The position numbers were made by a program, and so were the translations under genes. Below, piece by piece: positions 15,338-23,829 of a DNA stretch of 64,000 nt. The stretch is from Planctomycetota bacterium (lineage in GTDB: Bacteria; Planctomycetota; Phycisphaerae; Phycisphaerales; SM1A02). Each line of letters begins with the position of its first letter. The stretch's first letter is position 1. The notes under the pieces were generated by a model. It searched no databases. It had not been told where the DNA came from and worked only from the letters and a program-made list of their open reading frames with translations. The stretch lies in NCBI GenBank assembly GCA_016872835.1, contig VGYX01000004.1:1-64000 (forward strand). Direction: 5' to 3'.

Positions 15338-16312
15338 TCAGGTTCCGGGCGCTGGCTTCGACTCACGCACGCCGCTCGAGGCCGGCAGCGCACGCACGGC
15401 TGCGCGGACGGCGTCGAGATCGTCCTCGGAGCCGTGCACGAACAGCATGCCCGTCTCGCGGTGCAGGCGCATCTCGAACTGCGACGAGCGCTCGGCACTG
15501 GCCAGGCCCGCGTCAATGCGCTGGATCAGCGCGTCCTGCGAGGCCTCGATCGCGGTGCGGTCGCCTTCGCCTTCTGGGGCAGGCAGGCGGAACATGGTCA
15601 CCGCCTCGGAAGCCTTGATGCTCACCGCGACCTTCGGCGCATCGGCCTGATCGGTGGTCAGCGTGATGGCGGTGGGGCGGCCGGCCTTCTCCCATGCCTT
15701 GGTGTCCACCCGCAGTTCGAACGACTTCGCGGGCTTGTCGCTCGTCGGCATGGCGATCACCCCAGCGGGTGTGGCGCCGGTCACCTTGAAGGCAGCGCCA
15801 TCCATGCGGCTCAGGGTCACGGTGGGGGCCTTCGCATCGACCGGGGCCGACAGCTCGATCGCGTCCGGGCTCACCTTCACCACGGTCTTCACGCGGCCCA
15901 CCACCTGCATGCTCTGGGCGCGACCGTCGGCAAGCACCACATGCACCGGCTTCTTCAACTCCAGGCCGGTCTTCATGCCCGGGTCCACGGTCACCTGCAC
16001 GGTGAACGATGCGCCGGGCGCGATCACGTCGGTCGGCGTGCCCGTGATGGTGGTGCAGCCGCAGCCGCCCTTCAGCGAGGCGATCGTGATCGGCGCATCG
16101 CCGGCGTTGGTGATGGTGAGCGGTGCGGTCTTCGGCTGACCGGCGATCATCTCGCCCAGATCAAGCGTGGCGGGGCTGAACGTGAGGGAAGCGCTGGGCG
16201 CGGCGGCCGCGGGCGTGGCGGCGGGCGTGGTGTCGGCGTTCAGGGCCGCGGCGGCGAACGAGGCGAGGCCGGCGATCGCAAGGCAGGAGAGGATCCGGGT
16301 GGCAGGCTGCAT
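15338..16312 (-). CDS. DUF1573 exported protein
   Basis: This 324-residue protein has a signal peptide (MQPATRILSCLAIAG to AAALNA) and a low-complexity Ala/Pro stretch. It then has an Ig-like DUF1573 domain with the diagnostic FSPATLDLGEMIAGQPK and the CGC motif in SLKGGCGCTTI. The middle holds a second Ig-like part (VVGRVKTVVKVSPDAIEL), and the C-terminal 90 residues include a strand-helix segment (MRLHRETGMLFVHGSEDD). DUF1573 proteins are abundant in planctomycetes and Bacteroidetes and are thought to be periplasmic or cell-surface proteins. The ATG at 16312 has GGAG 7 nt upstream. It lies 17 bp before the broken sigma gene. Confidence 0.85.
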   Translation of the reverse strand: MQPATRILSCLAIAGLASFAAAALNADTTPAATPAAAAPSASLTFSPATLDLGEMIAGQPKTAPLTITNAGDAPITIASLKGGCGCTTITGTPTDVIAPGASFTVQVTVDPGMKTGLELKKPVHVVLADGRAQSMQVVGRVKTVVKVSPDAIELSAPVDAKAPTVTLSRMDGAAFKVTGATPAGVIAMPTSDKPAKSFELRVDTKAWEKAGRPTAITLTTDQADAPKVAVSIKASEAVTMFRLPAPEGEGDRTAIEASQDALIQRIDAGLASAERSSQFEMRLHRETGMLFVHGSEDDLDAVRAAVRALPASSGVRESKPAPGT

Positions 16313-16476
16313 GAGGTGTCTCCGGTGGCGGGTGCTTGGGGCGGGCTGGGGCACATGCCGAGCCTCCCATGCCAAAACGGAGCCGCGGGGCTGGGTTCGT
16401 CGGGCAATCTGGAAATTTTCGACCGGCGGACCATCGGGCGGTGCTGTCGCCGCGTGGCGTGTTCACCACGCGTCGC

Positions 16477-16968
16477 TCACCCATCCCACCCAGGCAACCT
16501 GCTCGCCTGCTTCACCCATGCGGTGAACTGCTTCTCGTTCAGCGGTTCGGCCTCCGAGATGTGGAAGTAACGCGCCTTCGGATCCTTCGACTCGACCGGC
16601 GGCAGTGGCTTCAGCGCGACGCCGTTGAAGAAAGCGATCTTGATGTACTTGGTGAAGCAGTGCACGCCCAGGAACCAGCCGCGGCCGGGCACGCCGTAGA
16701 GCGGCGAGTTCCACTTCACGGCCTTGTGCACCCCCGGCACCGAGCGGGTGATGATCGCGTCGATCCGCGAACCGACCTCGCGCTTCCAGTCGAGCATGGC
16801 GGCGATGGAGGTCTGCACGGGCGCCTCGCCCTCGGCCTTGGCGATCTGCGGATTGCCGCCCGAGAGCAGGCGGGGCGCGCGGACTGGCGGGGCCGCGGTG
16901 CGGGTGAAGCGCGTGGAACGGGAGGGTGACTTCTTCATGAGATCGTTCGTGAATGCATGCGGAGTCAT
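16477..16968 (-). CDS. DUF1801 (YdhG-like) protein
   Basis: This 163-residue protein has a DUF1801 domain of roughly 110 residues: a helix IAAMLDWKREVGSRIDAIITR, then VHKAVKWNSPLYGV, a strand WFLGVHCFTKYIKIAFF, and a Pro-rich tail ending FTAWVKQASRLPGW. The fold resembles the frataxin-like YdhG family; function is not established. The N-terminal 45 residues are basic and low in conservation. The start may be 16968 or the ATG at 16938. Confidence 0.8.
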   Translation of the reverse strand: MTPHAFTNDLMKKSPSRSTRFTRTAAPPVRAPRLLSGGNPQIAKAEGEAPVQTSIAAMLDWKREVGSRIDAIITRSVPGVHKAVKWNSPLYGVPGRGWFLGVHCFTKYIKIAFFNGVALKPLPPVESKDPKARYFHISEAEPLNEKQFTAWVKQASRLPGWDG

Positions 16969-17080
16969 TCGTTGGAGGCGGGTCTTGCTGTACGAATGTA
17001 CGAGACCGCCATTCGGTCATTCCCTCCGAGTTCGGTCACTCACGGAGTAACATGACAAGGGAACGCCATTGGAGATCTCG

Positions 17081-17434
17081 ATGACCAACCGCACCATCAC
17101 CACCAATGACCTTCTCTTCGTCGGTTTCAACGGCCGCGTGATCGCGCTTGACCGCGCGGATGGCTCGGTGGTCTGGAAGTGGAAGCCGAGCCAGAAGGGC
17201 ATGGGAAACGGCCTGGTCACCATGCTTCCGGATGGCGATCGCCTGTTCGCCACCATCATGGGCTACACATGGGCGCTTGATCCGGTGGATGGGCGAGAGC
17301 TCTGGTACCAGCCGCTGAAGGGCGAGGGGCAGGGCATTCCCACGCTGGCCACCATGTCGGCGGCCGCGGATGCGTCGCGGCTGGCTGCCGCGGCCGCAGC
17401 TTTAAGCGCGGCGCACGTGGCCGTGCATCATTGA
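17081..17434 (+). CDS. Short PQQ-like beta-propeller repeat protein
   Basis: This 117-residue protein contains about two propeller blades: LLFVGFNGRVIALDRADGS followed by VVWKWKP, then LFATIMGYTWALDPVDGRE and LWYQPL. The repeats A-L-D-x-x-D-G-x-x-x-W are those of PQQ-type propellers. A full propeller has six to eight blades, so it either oligomerises or is a cut-down member. An Ala-rich tail ends HVAVHH. The ATG at 17081 has GGAG 6 nt upstream. No signal peptide, so probably cytoplasmic. Confidence 0.75.
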   Translation: MTNRTITTNDLLFVGFNGRVIALDRADGSVVWKWKPSQKGMGNGLVTMLPDGDRLFATIMGYTWALDPVDGRELWYQPLKGEGQGIPTLATMSAAADASRLAAAAAALSAAHVAVHH

Positions 17435-17516
17435 CGGTCGCAGGCGGCAGGCGTGGCGCGCCGATGACGCGTTCGAATCCGCACGGTCGCCACGTGTCGA
17501 CCTACGATCGCTGCGC

Positions 17517-18644
17517 GTGATCGATCCGACCTTTCATGTCGTGAAAGTGCCGGGCCCCGTGGAGGCCGCGGGCCATGCCTATGGCAAGGCGTGCGCGCAT
17601 CTGTTCGAGCCGGAGCGTCTGGATCGCTATCTCGACGTCATGCTTCCACTGAAGCGCTCCACGCGCGAGGCGATCGCGGTGCACGCCGAGGCGTGGGCGC
17701 GGCGGCTGCCCGAGCATCACCAGCATCAGATCGAGGCGATGGCGGAGGGTGCGGGCGTGTCCGCCGCGAGCGTGCGGCAATTCCTGCACGCCGACATCGC
17801 GCCGCCGGCCGAGGCGCGAGGCGAAGACCCGCGTTCACTGGTGTCGGGCGACGGACCGATGTGCTCGGGCGTGGTGGTGGAGCGCGCCGGGTCACCGTGG
17901 GTCGCTCGCAACTGCGACTGGTACGAGGCCACGCTGCAGCGGGGCACGGCTGCGGTCTTCCATGCGGTGCCGGGACGCATTCCGTGCGTGGCGGTGGGCC
18001 TGATGGGCGACATCGATGCCGACACCGGCATGAACGCCGAGGGACTCTGGCTGCATATGCACACGTTGCAGGCGGCCGACGATCTTCGGCCTGGCGTGTC
18101 GTGCATCTCGTGGCTGTTCTGGATGCGCGAGGCGCTGGAGACCTGCGCAAACCTGGACGACGTGCAGCGCTTCATCGAACGCACCGACCGCGACCGGGGG
18201 GTGCTTCTGTTCGCAGCCGACGGTCGCAGCGGCGAGAGTGCGGTGTTCGAGTGCTCGCGCGCGGGGCATCGGCGCATCGATCCGTGGCAGGTGGGGCCGC
18301 ACCGGGCGTTGCTGGCCACCAATCACCCGCATCACAAGCATCCATCGGCGCAGGAGGCGCTTGAGCGCGGGTGTCGTGCCGATGCGGCGGGCAACGGCAC
18401 CATCAGCCGATGGTGCAGGCTGCACGCGCTGCTTGCGGGCGCTCCGGCGGATCATCTGCCCGACGATCTGGTCGAGATCCTGTCCGACGATCGTGTGGAG
18501 ATGCGCGCGGGCCGGGGCAGTTCGCACCTGCGGACGATCTATTCCGCGATCGCGGATCCTCGCGGGCGTGCGGTGTGGTTCGCGTCGGGTGCCTGTCCGG
18601 CGGCGAGCGAAGGTTCGTGGCGGCGTGTGGCGCTGCCGTGGTGA
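17517..18644 (+). CDS. C45-family autoproteolytic acyltransferase/hydrolase
   Basis: This 375-residue Ntn hydrolase resembles isopenicillin-N acyltransferase. The pattern CSGVVVERAGSPWVARNCDWY (near residue 119) has the Cys that becomes the N-terminal nucleophile after self-cleavage, followed by the conserved N-x-D pair. Downstream are GLMGDIDADTGMNAEGL and ATNHPHH, typical of the family. Members hydrolyse or transfer acyl groups on amides; the bacterial substrates are mostly unknown. The start is a GTG at 17517, just before VIDPTFHVVKVPGPVEAAG. No signal peptide. Confidence 0.85.
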   Translation: MIDPTFHVVKVPGPVEAAGHAYGKACAHLFEPERLDRYLDVMLPLKRSTREAIAVHAEAWARRLPEHHQHQIEAMAEGAGVSAASVRQFLHADIAPPAEARGEDPRSLVSGDGPMCSGVVVERAGSPWVARNCDWYEATLQRGTAAVFHAVPGRIPCVAVGLMGDIDADTGMNAEGLWLHMHTLQAADDLRPGVSCISWLFWMREALETCANLDDVQRFIERTDRDRGVLLFAADGRSGESAVFECSRAGHRRIDPWQVGPHRALLATNHPHHKHPSAQEALERGCRADAAGNGTISRWCRLHALLAGAPADHLPDDLVEILSDDRVEMRAGRGSSHLRTIYSAIADPRGRAVWFASGACPAASEGSWRRVALPW

Positions 18645-18659
18645 ACTGGCGGCTGTTCG

Positions 18660-18950
18660 TCAGCGCTGCACGCGCGGCTCGGCGGAAAAGTCGGCGGGCC
18701 TGCGCGTGAAGTGCGCGGGCGGTGCGGCGGGCTCGCGCTGGAAGAGCCTGGGCGCCTGCGCGCCCTGCATGCGGATCAACGCATCGAGGCGTTGGATCTG
18801 CCCGTGGTGCCCGGGCACGTGCGCCTGGTGCGCTGATGGCGGCGCATTTGCTGGGACACGACGCGATCGTGCCACGCAGCGTGACCACACTGCCACGGAC
18901 CTCCATACCGACCTCGGGTGCATCGACAGGAATGTCGCAGGCGACCCCAC
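18660..18950 (-). pseudogene. Frame-broken BON-domain remnant
   Basis: The 306 bp between the C45 gene and galM carry two coding-like pieces on the minus strand. The first frame (to about 18830) reads EVGMEVRGSVVTLRGTIAS, the central BON-domain pattern. The second frame, from about 18830 to 18660, reads AHQAHVPGHHGQIQRLDAL, which fits the end of a BON domain (V-P-G ... V ... L). It continues another 40 residues with strongly GC-rich third positions. No intact start is seen. A small BON gene damaged by a frameshift is the best reading. Confidence 0.4.
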
Positions 18951-19865
18951 TCAGGCGGTCGTGACCGACAACGTGAAATTGGCGTGAAGCGCCGCACCCG
19001 CGCGGACGATCGGTGCGTGGCCCTCCGTGAGGGCGCTGGTCGCGGCGATCATCGGCTCCACGCAGGCCACGCCAGAGCCAGTGGCGGCGGGCGAATAGAG
19101 CTGCAGGAACGGGTACTCGCGGCCGATGTCCACGCGCACGTGTCTGCTCGACAGGTGCACCGTGGCGGTGCCACGACCCGCATCCGCGCGCTCGAAGAGC
19201 GCGTCATCGCCGTGGCAGCAGGGCACATCACCCGCGGCGAGATTCGGCGAGGGTGCAGCGTCCGCTTCCGGCAGGCCGCGCCCATCGAGTGTGACGGGTC
19301 GTCGCGCAGGCAGCGAGATTCGGCTGCCTGCGATCGACGGGATCACGATGTACGGGTGCCAGCCGAAGGCAGCGGGCACATCGCAGCCGCCGTCGGCCTC
19401 GATGCGGGTGGAGATGTCCAGACACGCGGCGTCACCCTCGTCGCGCAGTTGCCAGAGCACGCGAAGCGTGTGCGGGAAAGGCCATGCACGCATGAGTTCC
19501 TCGTGCTCGCGCCAGTCGATGCGAGCCTCGAGACCAGACTGTCCGTGACGGCCCAGATGCCAGGTCCTCCAGCGAAGCAGCAGGCCATGCATGGGCAGGC
19601 CGTTTCCGTCTCGCTTCAGATGTGCCACGCCGGAGAGATCCACGGTGCGGCCCGCGATCTCGAAGCGATCGGCTCGGAGGCGGTTCGCCCATGGATAGAG
19701 CAGCGGAATGCCGCCCGTGCGCGCGCTTGCGAGAAAGGTCTCCAGGGGTGCAGGCAGCGCAAGTACGTCCGTGCCGTCGACTAGCCAGTTCGTGGCCACG
19801 CAGCCACCGCGTGGCTCGATCGCCAGCTTGCTGCGCGCGGTCGAAAGCCCGATCGGCTCGCTCAT
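18951..19865 (-). CDS. Aldose 1-epimerase (galactose mutarotase family)
   Basis: This 304-residue protein has the beta-sandwich mutarotase signature: FLASARTGGIPLLYPWANRL, the active-site His in PMHGLLLRW, AFGWHPYIVIP with a second His, and a C-terminal CVEPMIAATSA carrying the catalytic Glu. It interconverts alpha and beta anomers of aldoses. The ATG at 19865 overlaps the stop of the serine hydrolase gene upstream (ATGA). It is short for GalM and resembles the YeaD-like/aldose-epimerase group. The role may be general sugar use alongside the pullulanase two genes upstream. Confidence 0.88.
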   Translation of the reverse strand: MSEPIGLSTARSKLAIEPRGGCVATNWLVDGTDVLALPAPLETFLASARTGGIPLLYPWANRLRADRFEIAGRTVDLSGVAHLKRDGNGLPMHGLLLRWRTWHLGRHGQSGLEARIDWREHEELMRAWPFPHTLRVLWQLRDEGDAACLDISTRIEADGGCDVPAAFGWHPYIVIPSIAGSRISLPARRPVTLDGRGLPEADAAPSPNLAAGDVPCCHGDDALFERADAGRGTATVHLSSRHVRVDIGREYPFLQLYSPAATGSGVACVEPMIAATSALTEGHAPIVRAGAALHANFTLSVTTA

Positions 19866-21202
19866 GGTGTGGAGGCCTTGGCGGGTGCATCGGCCTGCTG
19901 GCCAAGCACCCAGATGGCGCGCTGCACAAGCGGCATGAAGGCCTGCTCGTCGAGCGCCTGCGATGCGTCGTTCCAGGTGGCCACCACCGCGAACCATGCG
20001 CCATCCGCGCGCTTCAGCAGGAAGGTCAGGTTCAGCACGCCCGGCTCTGAGCCGCCCTTGAAACCGCTCCACGGGAACTGGCTCTCCGAGATCGCCAGAC
20101 CCGGATTGATCGAGAGCGCGCCTCGCAGCAGGCCCGCGGTGCCCTGCGGAGGTTCCGTGCTTGTGCGCAGCCAGTCCATGGCACGGGCCAGATCCGCGGC
20201 GCTGGCGAACCACTCGATCGAGTCGATCCGCGCAGGGGTGGCGAAGGCTCCAGCGTCGATCGAGTCCTCGGACAGCGGCACCGCCGCGAGTCGCGCCTTC
20301 AGGAAGTCACGGCGGCCGGCCTCGTCGAGCGCCGCGTAGGCGGCACCGGCCTTGCCCGCATCGACGAACTTCAGCCGGAACATCTCCGCGGTGCTCAGGA
20401 GGGGGCGCGTGCGTGCGGGATCGCGCATGCCCATCGGGGCGAGCATGGATTCCACGTGTTCACGGCCCAGCGTACGCATCAGCAGATCGGTCGCGGTGTT
20501 GTCGCTCCGCGAGATCATCAGGTTCGCGGCGGTGTCCAGCGTGACCGTCGCCCCATCGGGCCAGTCCTGCAGGATGCCGGAGGGCAGCGAGCGCGAGGCC
20601 GCGTCGATCGTGATGGTGTCGGAGAGCTTTCGGGTGCCCTGCGTGGTGTCACGAACGAGCGCGCCGAGCACATACAGCTTGAAGGCGCTTCCGATGGCGA
20701 GCGAACGATCGGGATCCAGCGTGACGACGGGCGTTGGCTCAGCCTCGCCCAGTCTCCACACGCCGAACGAGACATCGCCATCGAGCTTCTTCAACGCCAT
20801 GACCGCCTCGTCAAGGCTCTTGAGCATCGGCGCCGGCGCGCCGAAGAACAGGGTGCTCACGGCGTGCGGCGCCGCGGACTCCAGGCCGATCGTCATGGGA
20901 ATCACGAACCCGCGGGCGGTGATCATGTCGAAGGTGCCGAAATTCGGTCCCTTGCTCGAGGTCTGCTGCACCGCCTGCACGGCGCCGCACTTCGTGAAGA
21001 ACTGCGTGCCGATGGCCTTGAGTTGCGCGTCGCTCACCTTCGACGAGAAGCTGGCGTGGAAGAGCTCTGCTGGCCATGCGGGCGCCTCGGCCACGATGCC
21101 GGCGGCCTCGTTGGCGCGTCCCTGCAGCGTGTCCTGCGCCCAAGCAGGCGTGCACGCGAGCAGGATGAGCAGACAGGTGGCGATCCGGAGCAATCGCTGC
21201 AT
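19862..21202 (-). CDS. Exported serine hydrolase, class A beta-lactamase-like
   Basis: This 446-residue protein has a signal peptide (LLILLACTPAWAQD). About 120 residues of an N-terminal domain related to Cpe/NTF2-like accessory domains come next. The C-terminal serine beta-lactamase-fold domain carries S-x-x-K as GSAFKLY, S-D-N as SRSDNTA and K-G-G as FKGGSEPG. All three motifs of class A enzymes are present. The N-terminal extra domain and the loose spacing make a peptidase or esterase as likely as a beta-lactamase. It is co-transcribed with galM. Confidence 0.82.
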   Translation of the reverse strand: MQRLLRIATCLLILLACTPAWAQDTLQGRANEAAGIVAEAPAWPAELFHASFSSKVSDAQLKAIGTQFFTKCGAVQAVQQTSSKGPNFGTFDMITARGFVIPMTIGLESAAPHAVSTLFFGAPAPMLKSLDEAVMALKKLDGDVSFGVWRLGEAEPTPVVTLDPDRSLAIGSAFKLYVLGALVRDTTQGTRKLSDTITIDAASRSLPSGILQDWPDGATVTLDTAANLMISRSDNTATDLLMRTLGREHVESMLAPMGMRDPARTRPLLSTAEMFRLKFVDAGKAGAAYAALDEAGRRDFLKARLAAVPLSEDSIDAGAFATPARIDSIEWFASAADLARAMDWLRTSTEPPQGTAGLLRGALSINPGLAISESQFPWSGFKGGSEPGVLNLTFLLKRADGAWFAVVATWNDASQALDEQAFMPLVQRAIWVLGQQADAPAKASTP

Positions 21203-21231
21203 GGCGGCAGGCTACTTCCCGTTCCGAGGCG

Positions 21232-23772
21232 TCAGCGGCGACGCGCGACAAGCATGGAGTAGGGAGGCATCTCGATCGCGTTTCGCGCGGTGCCCAGCGG
21301 CTTCACGCCCGCCTGCTGTGCGTTCACGACGATCTCCCAGTCGCCACCTGGCATGGCCAACTGCTGGGAATTCGGCTCGCCGTTGTAGGCCACCAGAATC
21401 ATGTTCCAGGGATCGTCGGTGACCGTGCCGTCGAGGGTGAAGGCGATCGGCCCCGCGCCGTCGACGAATCGAACCGCTCGGCGGACCTCCTCGTCGTCAT
21501 CCATGCGGAATGCTGGATGCGCGCGACGCAGAGCCACGAGTCCACGCACGTACTCGTGCACATCGGCGTAAGCGGCCTTGCGATCCCAGTCGAAGCGGTT
21601 CACTGGATCGCCCGCGTCGTAGCTGTTGTGGTTGCCGCCCTTGGTACGCGCGAAGTCAGAGCCGCCGTGCAGGAACGCGACGCCCTGACTGGTCAGCACC
21701 ATGCCGAGTGCCAGCTTCTGCATGGCGCGGCGGGTCGCGTCGCTCGCCTGCGGCTGCGCCTTCACGAGCTTGTCCCACAGCGTCAGGTTGTCGTGCGCGC
21801 TCACATAGGCCACGCTTTCGATCGGTTCGCGCGCGAAGTCGTCGATCGCGCCCGACACGCCGCGCTGGATCGCCGCGCGATCGCCGCCGGGGCCCGTGGC
21901 GAATCCCGTCGACGTTCCGTCCAGGTCGCCGCGGATGGCGTTTCGCAGGTGATCGTTGAACACCGCGAAGCGCAGGCCCTTCTGCGCGCCCTTGCCGAAT
22001 CGGATCGGGCCGCCGCCAGTCCAGGGTTCGCCGTAGAGGGTCAGATCGCCGCGGATCGGCAGCAGCCGCTCGCACACGGCCTTCACCGTCTCGGGCGTGT
22101 GCGTGCCGACCAGGTCGAAGCGGAAGCCATCCACGCGATAGTCGCGGGTCCAGTGCTCCAGACTGTCCAGGATGTACTTGCGCATCATCGGGCGCTCGTC
22201 AGCCATGCAGTTGCCAACGCCTGCGTCGTTCAGCAGCGACCCGTCCGGTGCGGTGCGATGGAAGTAGAAGGGCACCGTCTGGTCGAAGGGCGACGATTCG
22301 CCGGTGCTGCTGGTGTGGTTGTAGACCACGTCCAGGATCACGCGGATCCCGGCCTGATGCAGCGACTGGATCGTCTCGCGCAATTCACGAACAGGCTGCA
22401 GCGGATCGCCCTTGCGCGAGGCGTAGTTGCTCTCGGGCACGTTGAAGAGCGCGGTCCAGTAGCCCCAGTTGTATTCGTCGGGCCTTGCGGTGAAGTCGTG
22501 GATCGGCAGCAGATGCACGGCCGTCACGCCGAGATCCTTCAGATGCGCGACGCCGGATCGCGATGGGGTGCCTGCGCCAGATTGCGCGATGCCCAGGTAG
22601 GTGCCGCGAAGGTCGGGTGGGCACGCGGGGTCCGCGATCGAGTAGTCCCGAACGTGGATCTCGTAGATCACCTCGTCGGAGGGGCTCGCGAGCGTCGGCA
22701 CTGGGGTGGACTTCCAGTCCGCAGGTTCCTCGCGGGCGAGGTCCGCGACCACGGAGTACGCGCTGTCCGCGGTGGCAGCCACGCAATGGATGTCCGGCAC
22801 CTCGCGATCCTTTCCGTAGCTGCGGAAGCGGTAGCGATAGCGCGTCCCGTGCTGGTCGCCATCCACCGAGGCGCTCCAGAGTCCGCGTGCGCCGCGCGTC
22901 AGCGGCACGACCCTCGGAGGGGCCTTCAGGTCCGCTCCGAAGAGCAGCAGATCCACCGAGTCGGCCACGGGACTCCACGTGGTGAAAGTGGTCGACGCGG
23001 GGGTGCACAAGGCGCCCAGCTTCGCGTCGAGTGGCGTGAACGACGGGTGATCCAGCACGCCGCGGGCGAAGACCGGGGCGGGATTCAGGCCCGGAACGCG
23101 AAGTTCCAGCGCCGCGACATCGGCTTCCTTCACCGTGCCCGAGAGCTTGATCGTGTACACGCCGCCTTCGCCGGGCCCGTCGATCTTCGCACAGCGTGGG
23201 GCGCTCTTGGCGTCACCCCGCACGGTGAACGCGACACCCTTGCGCTGCGTCGGCGACAGCGGCTGCGTGGTGGCGAGCGTGACGCGATCCGACGCGTCCA
23301 GGAACGCGCCGCGCACGCGCGGCTTCAGGTCGATCGCCGATGGATCGCGATGCACCGTCGCGTCACCCGACAGCAGCCAGATTTCCTGCACGGGGTCCCT
23401 GGCGAAGGAGACGCCGCGATCGCCATCGACATCCTTGGCTTCCCAGTTGCCGCGTCGCACCAGAAAGCCCGCACCGTCGGGACGATTCGCGAAGGGCACC
23501 ACGGCGTAGCGGCCGAAGGCGTCGGTGCCGGAGAACGCGAACGATCCACCCTCGCCGCCCGATGGCCACGCCCAGAGATTCCATCCGTCGTAATCACCGC
23601 CGGCGCGGCGGTAGTGCACGATCATCAGCGCAGCGGCGCCGGGGTTGGCCTTGCGCGCCGCCGGAATGGCGCTCGGGAAGTCCGCCGCTCTCGCCTGCGA
23701 GGCCGGGCATGCGATGCACGCAAGAGCCACGAGCAAGGCGAGCGTTCCGAGCCGACGCGTGATGGTCCGCAT
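21232..23772 (-). CDS. pulA: Type I pullulanase (GH13), exported
   Basis: This 846-residue debranching enzyme has a signal peptide (LGTLALLVALACIACPASQARA). It then has a CBM41-like starch-binding domain (MIVHYRRAGGDYDGWNLWAW), an intermediate domain, a CBM48-like domain (TTWSPVADSVDLLLF) and the GH13_14 catalytic barrel. Key residues are visible: YNWGYWTALFNVPE, DVVYNHT, the nucleophile Asp in DGFRFDLVG, the acid Glu in LYGEPWTGG, and AHDNLTLWD. It cuts alpha-1,6 branches in pullulan and starch, probably outside or in the periplasm. The ATG at 23772 is chosen because the signal peptide starts there. Divergent from the phosphatase gene, with 57 bp between starts. Confidence 0.93.
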   Translation of the reverse strand: MRTITRRLGTLALLVALACIACPASQARAADFPSAIPAARKANPGAAALMIVHYRRAGGDYDGWNLWAWPSGGEGGSFAFSGTDAFGRYAVVPFANRPDGAGFLVRRGNWEAKDVDGDRGVSFARDPVQEIWLLSGDATVHRDPSAIDLKPRVRGAFLDASDRVTLATTQPLSPTQRKGVAFTVRGDAKSAPRCAKIDGPGEGGVYTIKLSGTVKEADVAALELRVPGLNPAPVFARGVLDHPSFTPLDAKLGALCTPASTTFTTWSPVADSVDLLLFGADLKAPPRVVPLTRGARGLWSASVDGDQHGTRYRYRFRSYGKDREVPDIHCVAATADSAYSVVADLAREEPADWKSTPVPTLASPSDEVIYEIHVRDYSIADPACPPDLRGTYLGIAQSGAGTPSRSGVAHLKDLGVTAVHLLPIHDFTARPDEYNWGYWTALFNVPESNYASRKGDPLQPVRELRETIQSLHQAGIRVILDVVYNHTSSTGESSPFDQTVPFYFHRTAPDGSLLNDAGVGNCMADERPMMRKYILDSLEHWTRDYRVDGFRFDLVGTHTPETVKAVCERLLPIRGDLTLYGEPWTGGGPIRFGKGAQKGLRFAVFNDHLRNAIRGDLDGTSTGFATGPGGDRAAIQRGVSGAIDDFAREPIESVAYVSAHDNLTLWDKLVKAQPQASDATRRAMQKLALGMVLTSQGVAFLHGGSDFARTKGGNHNSYDAGDPVNRFDWDRKAAYADVHEYVRGLVALRRAHPAFRMDDDEEVRRAVRFVDGAGPIAFTLDGTVTDDPWNMILVAYNGEPNSQQLAMPGGDWEIVVNAQQAGVKPLGTARNAIEMPPYSMLVARRR

Positions 23773-23829
23773 GGTTCCGGAGCCTAGCGCGCGCCGCAGG
23801 AGTGCTCCTCTGGCTAGCCTGCGAATCGC

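Noticed and set aside
19862-21202. Calling this gene a beta-lactamase
   Set aside because: Motifs fit the fold, but the extra domain and context do not support a resistance role without biochemical data.
21517-23787. 756-codon open frame on the plus strand
   Set aside because: Shadow of the pullulanase gene; amino-acid composition is skewed (Arg/His/Val) and no motif is present.
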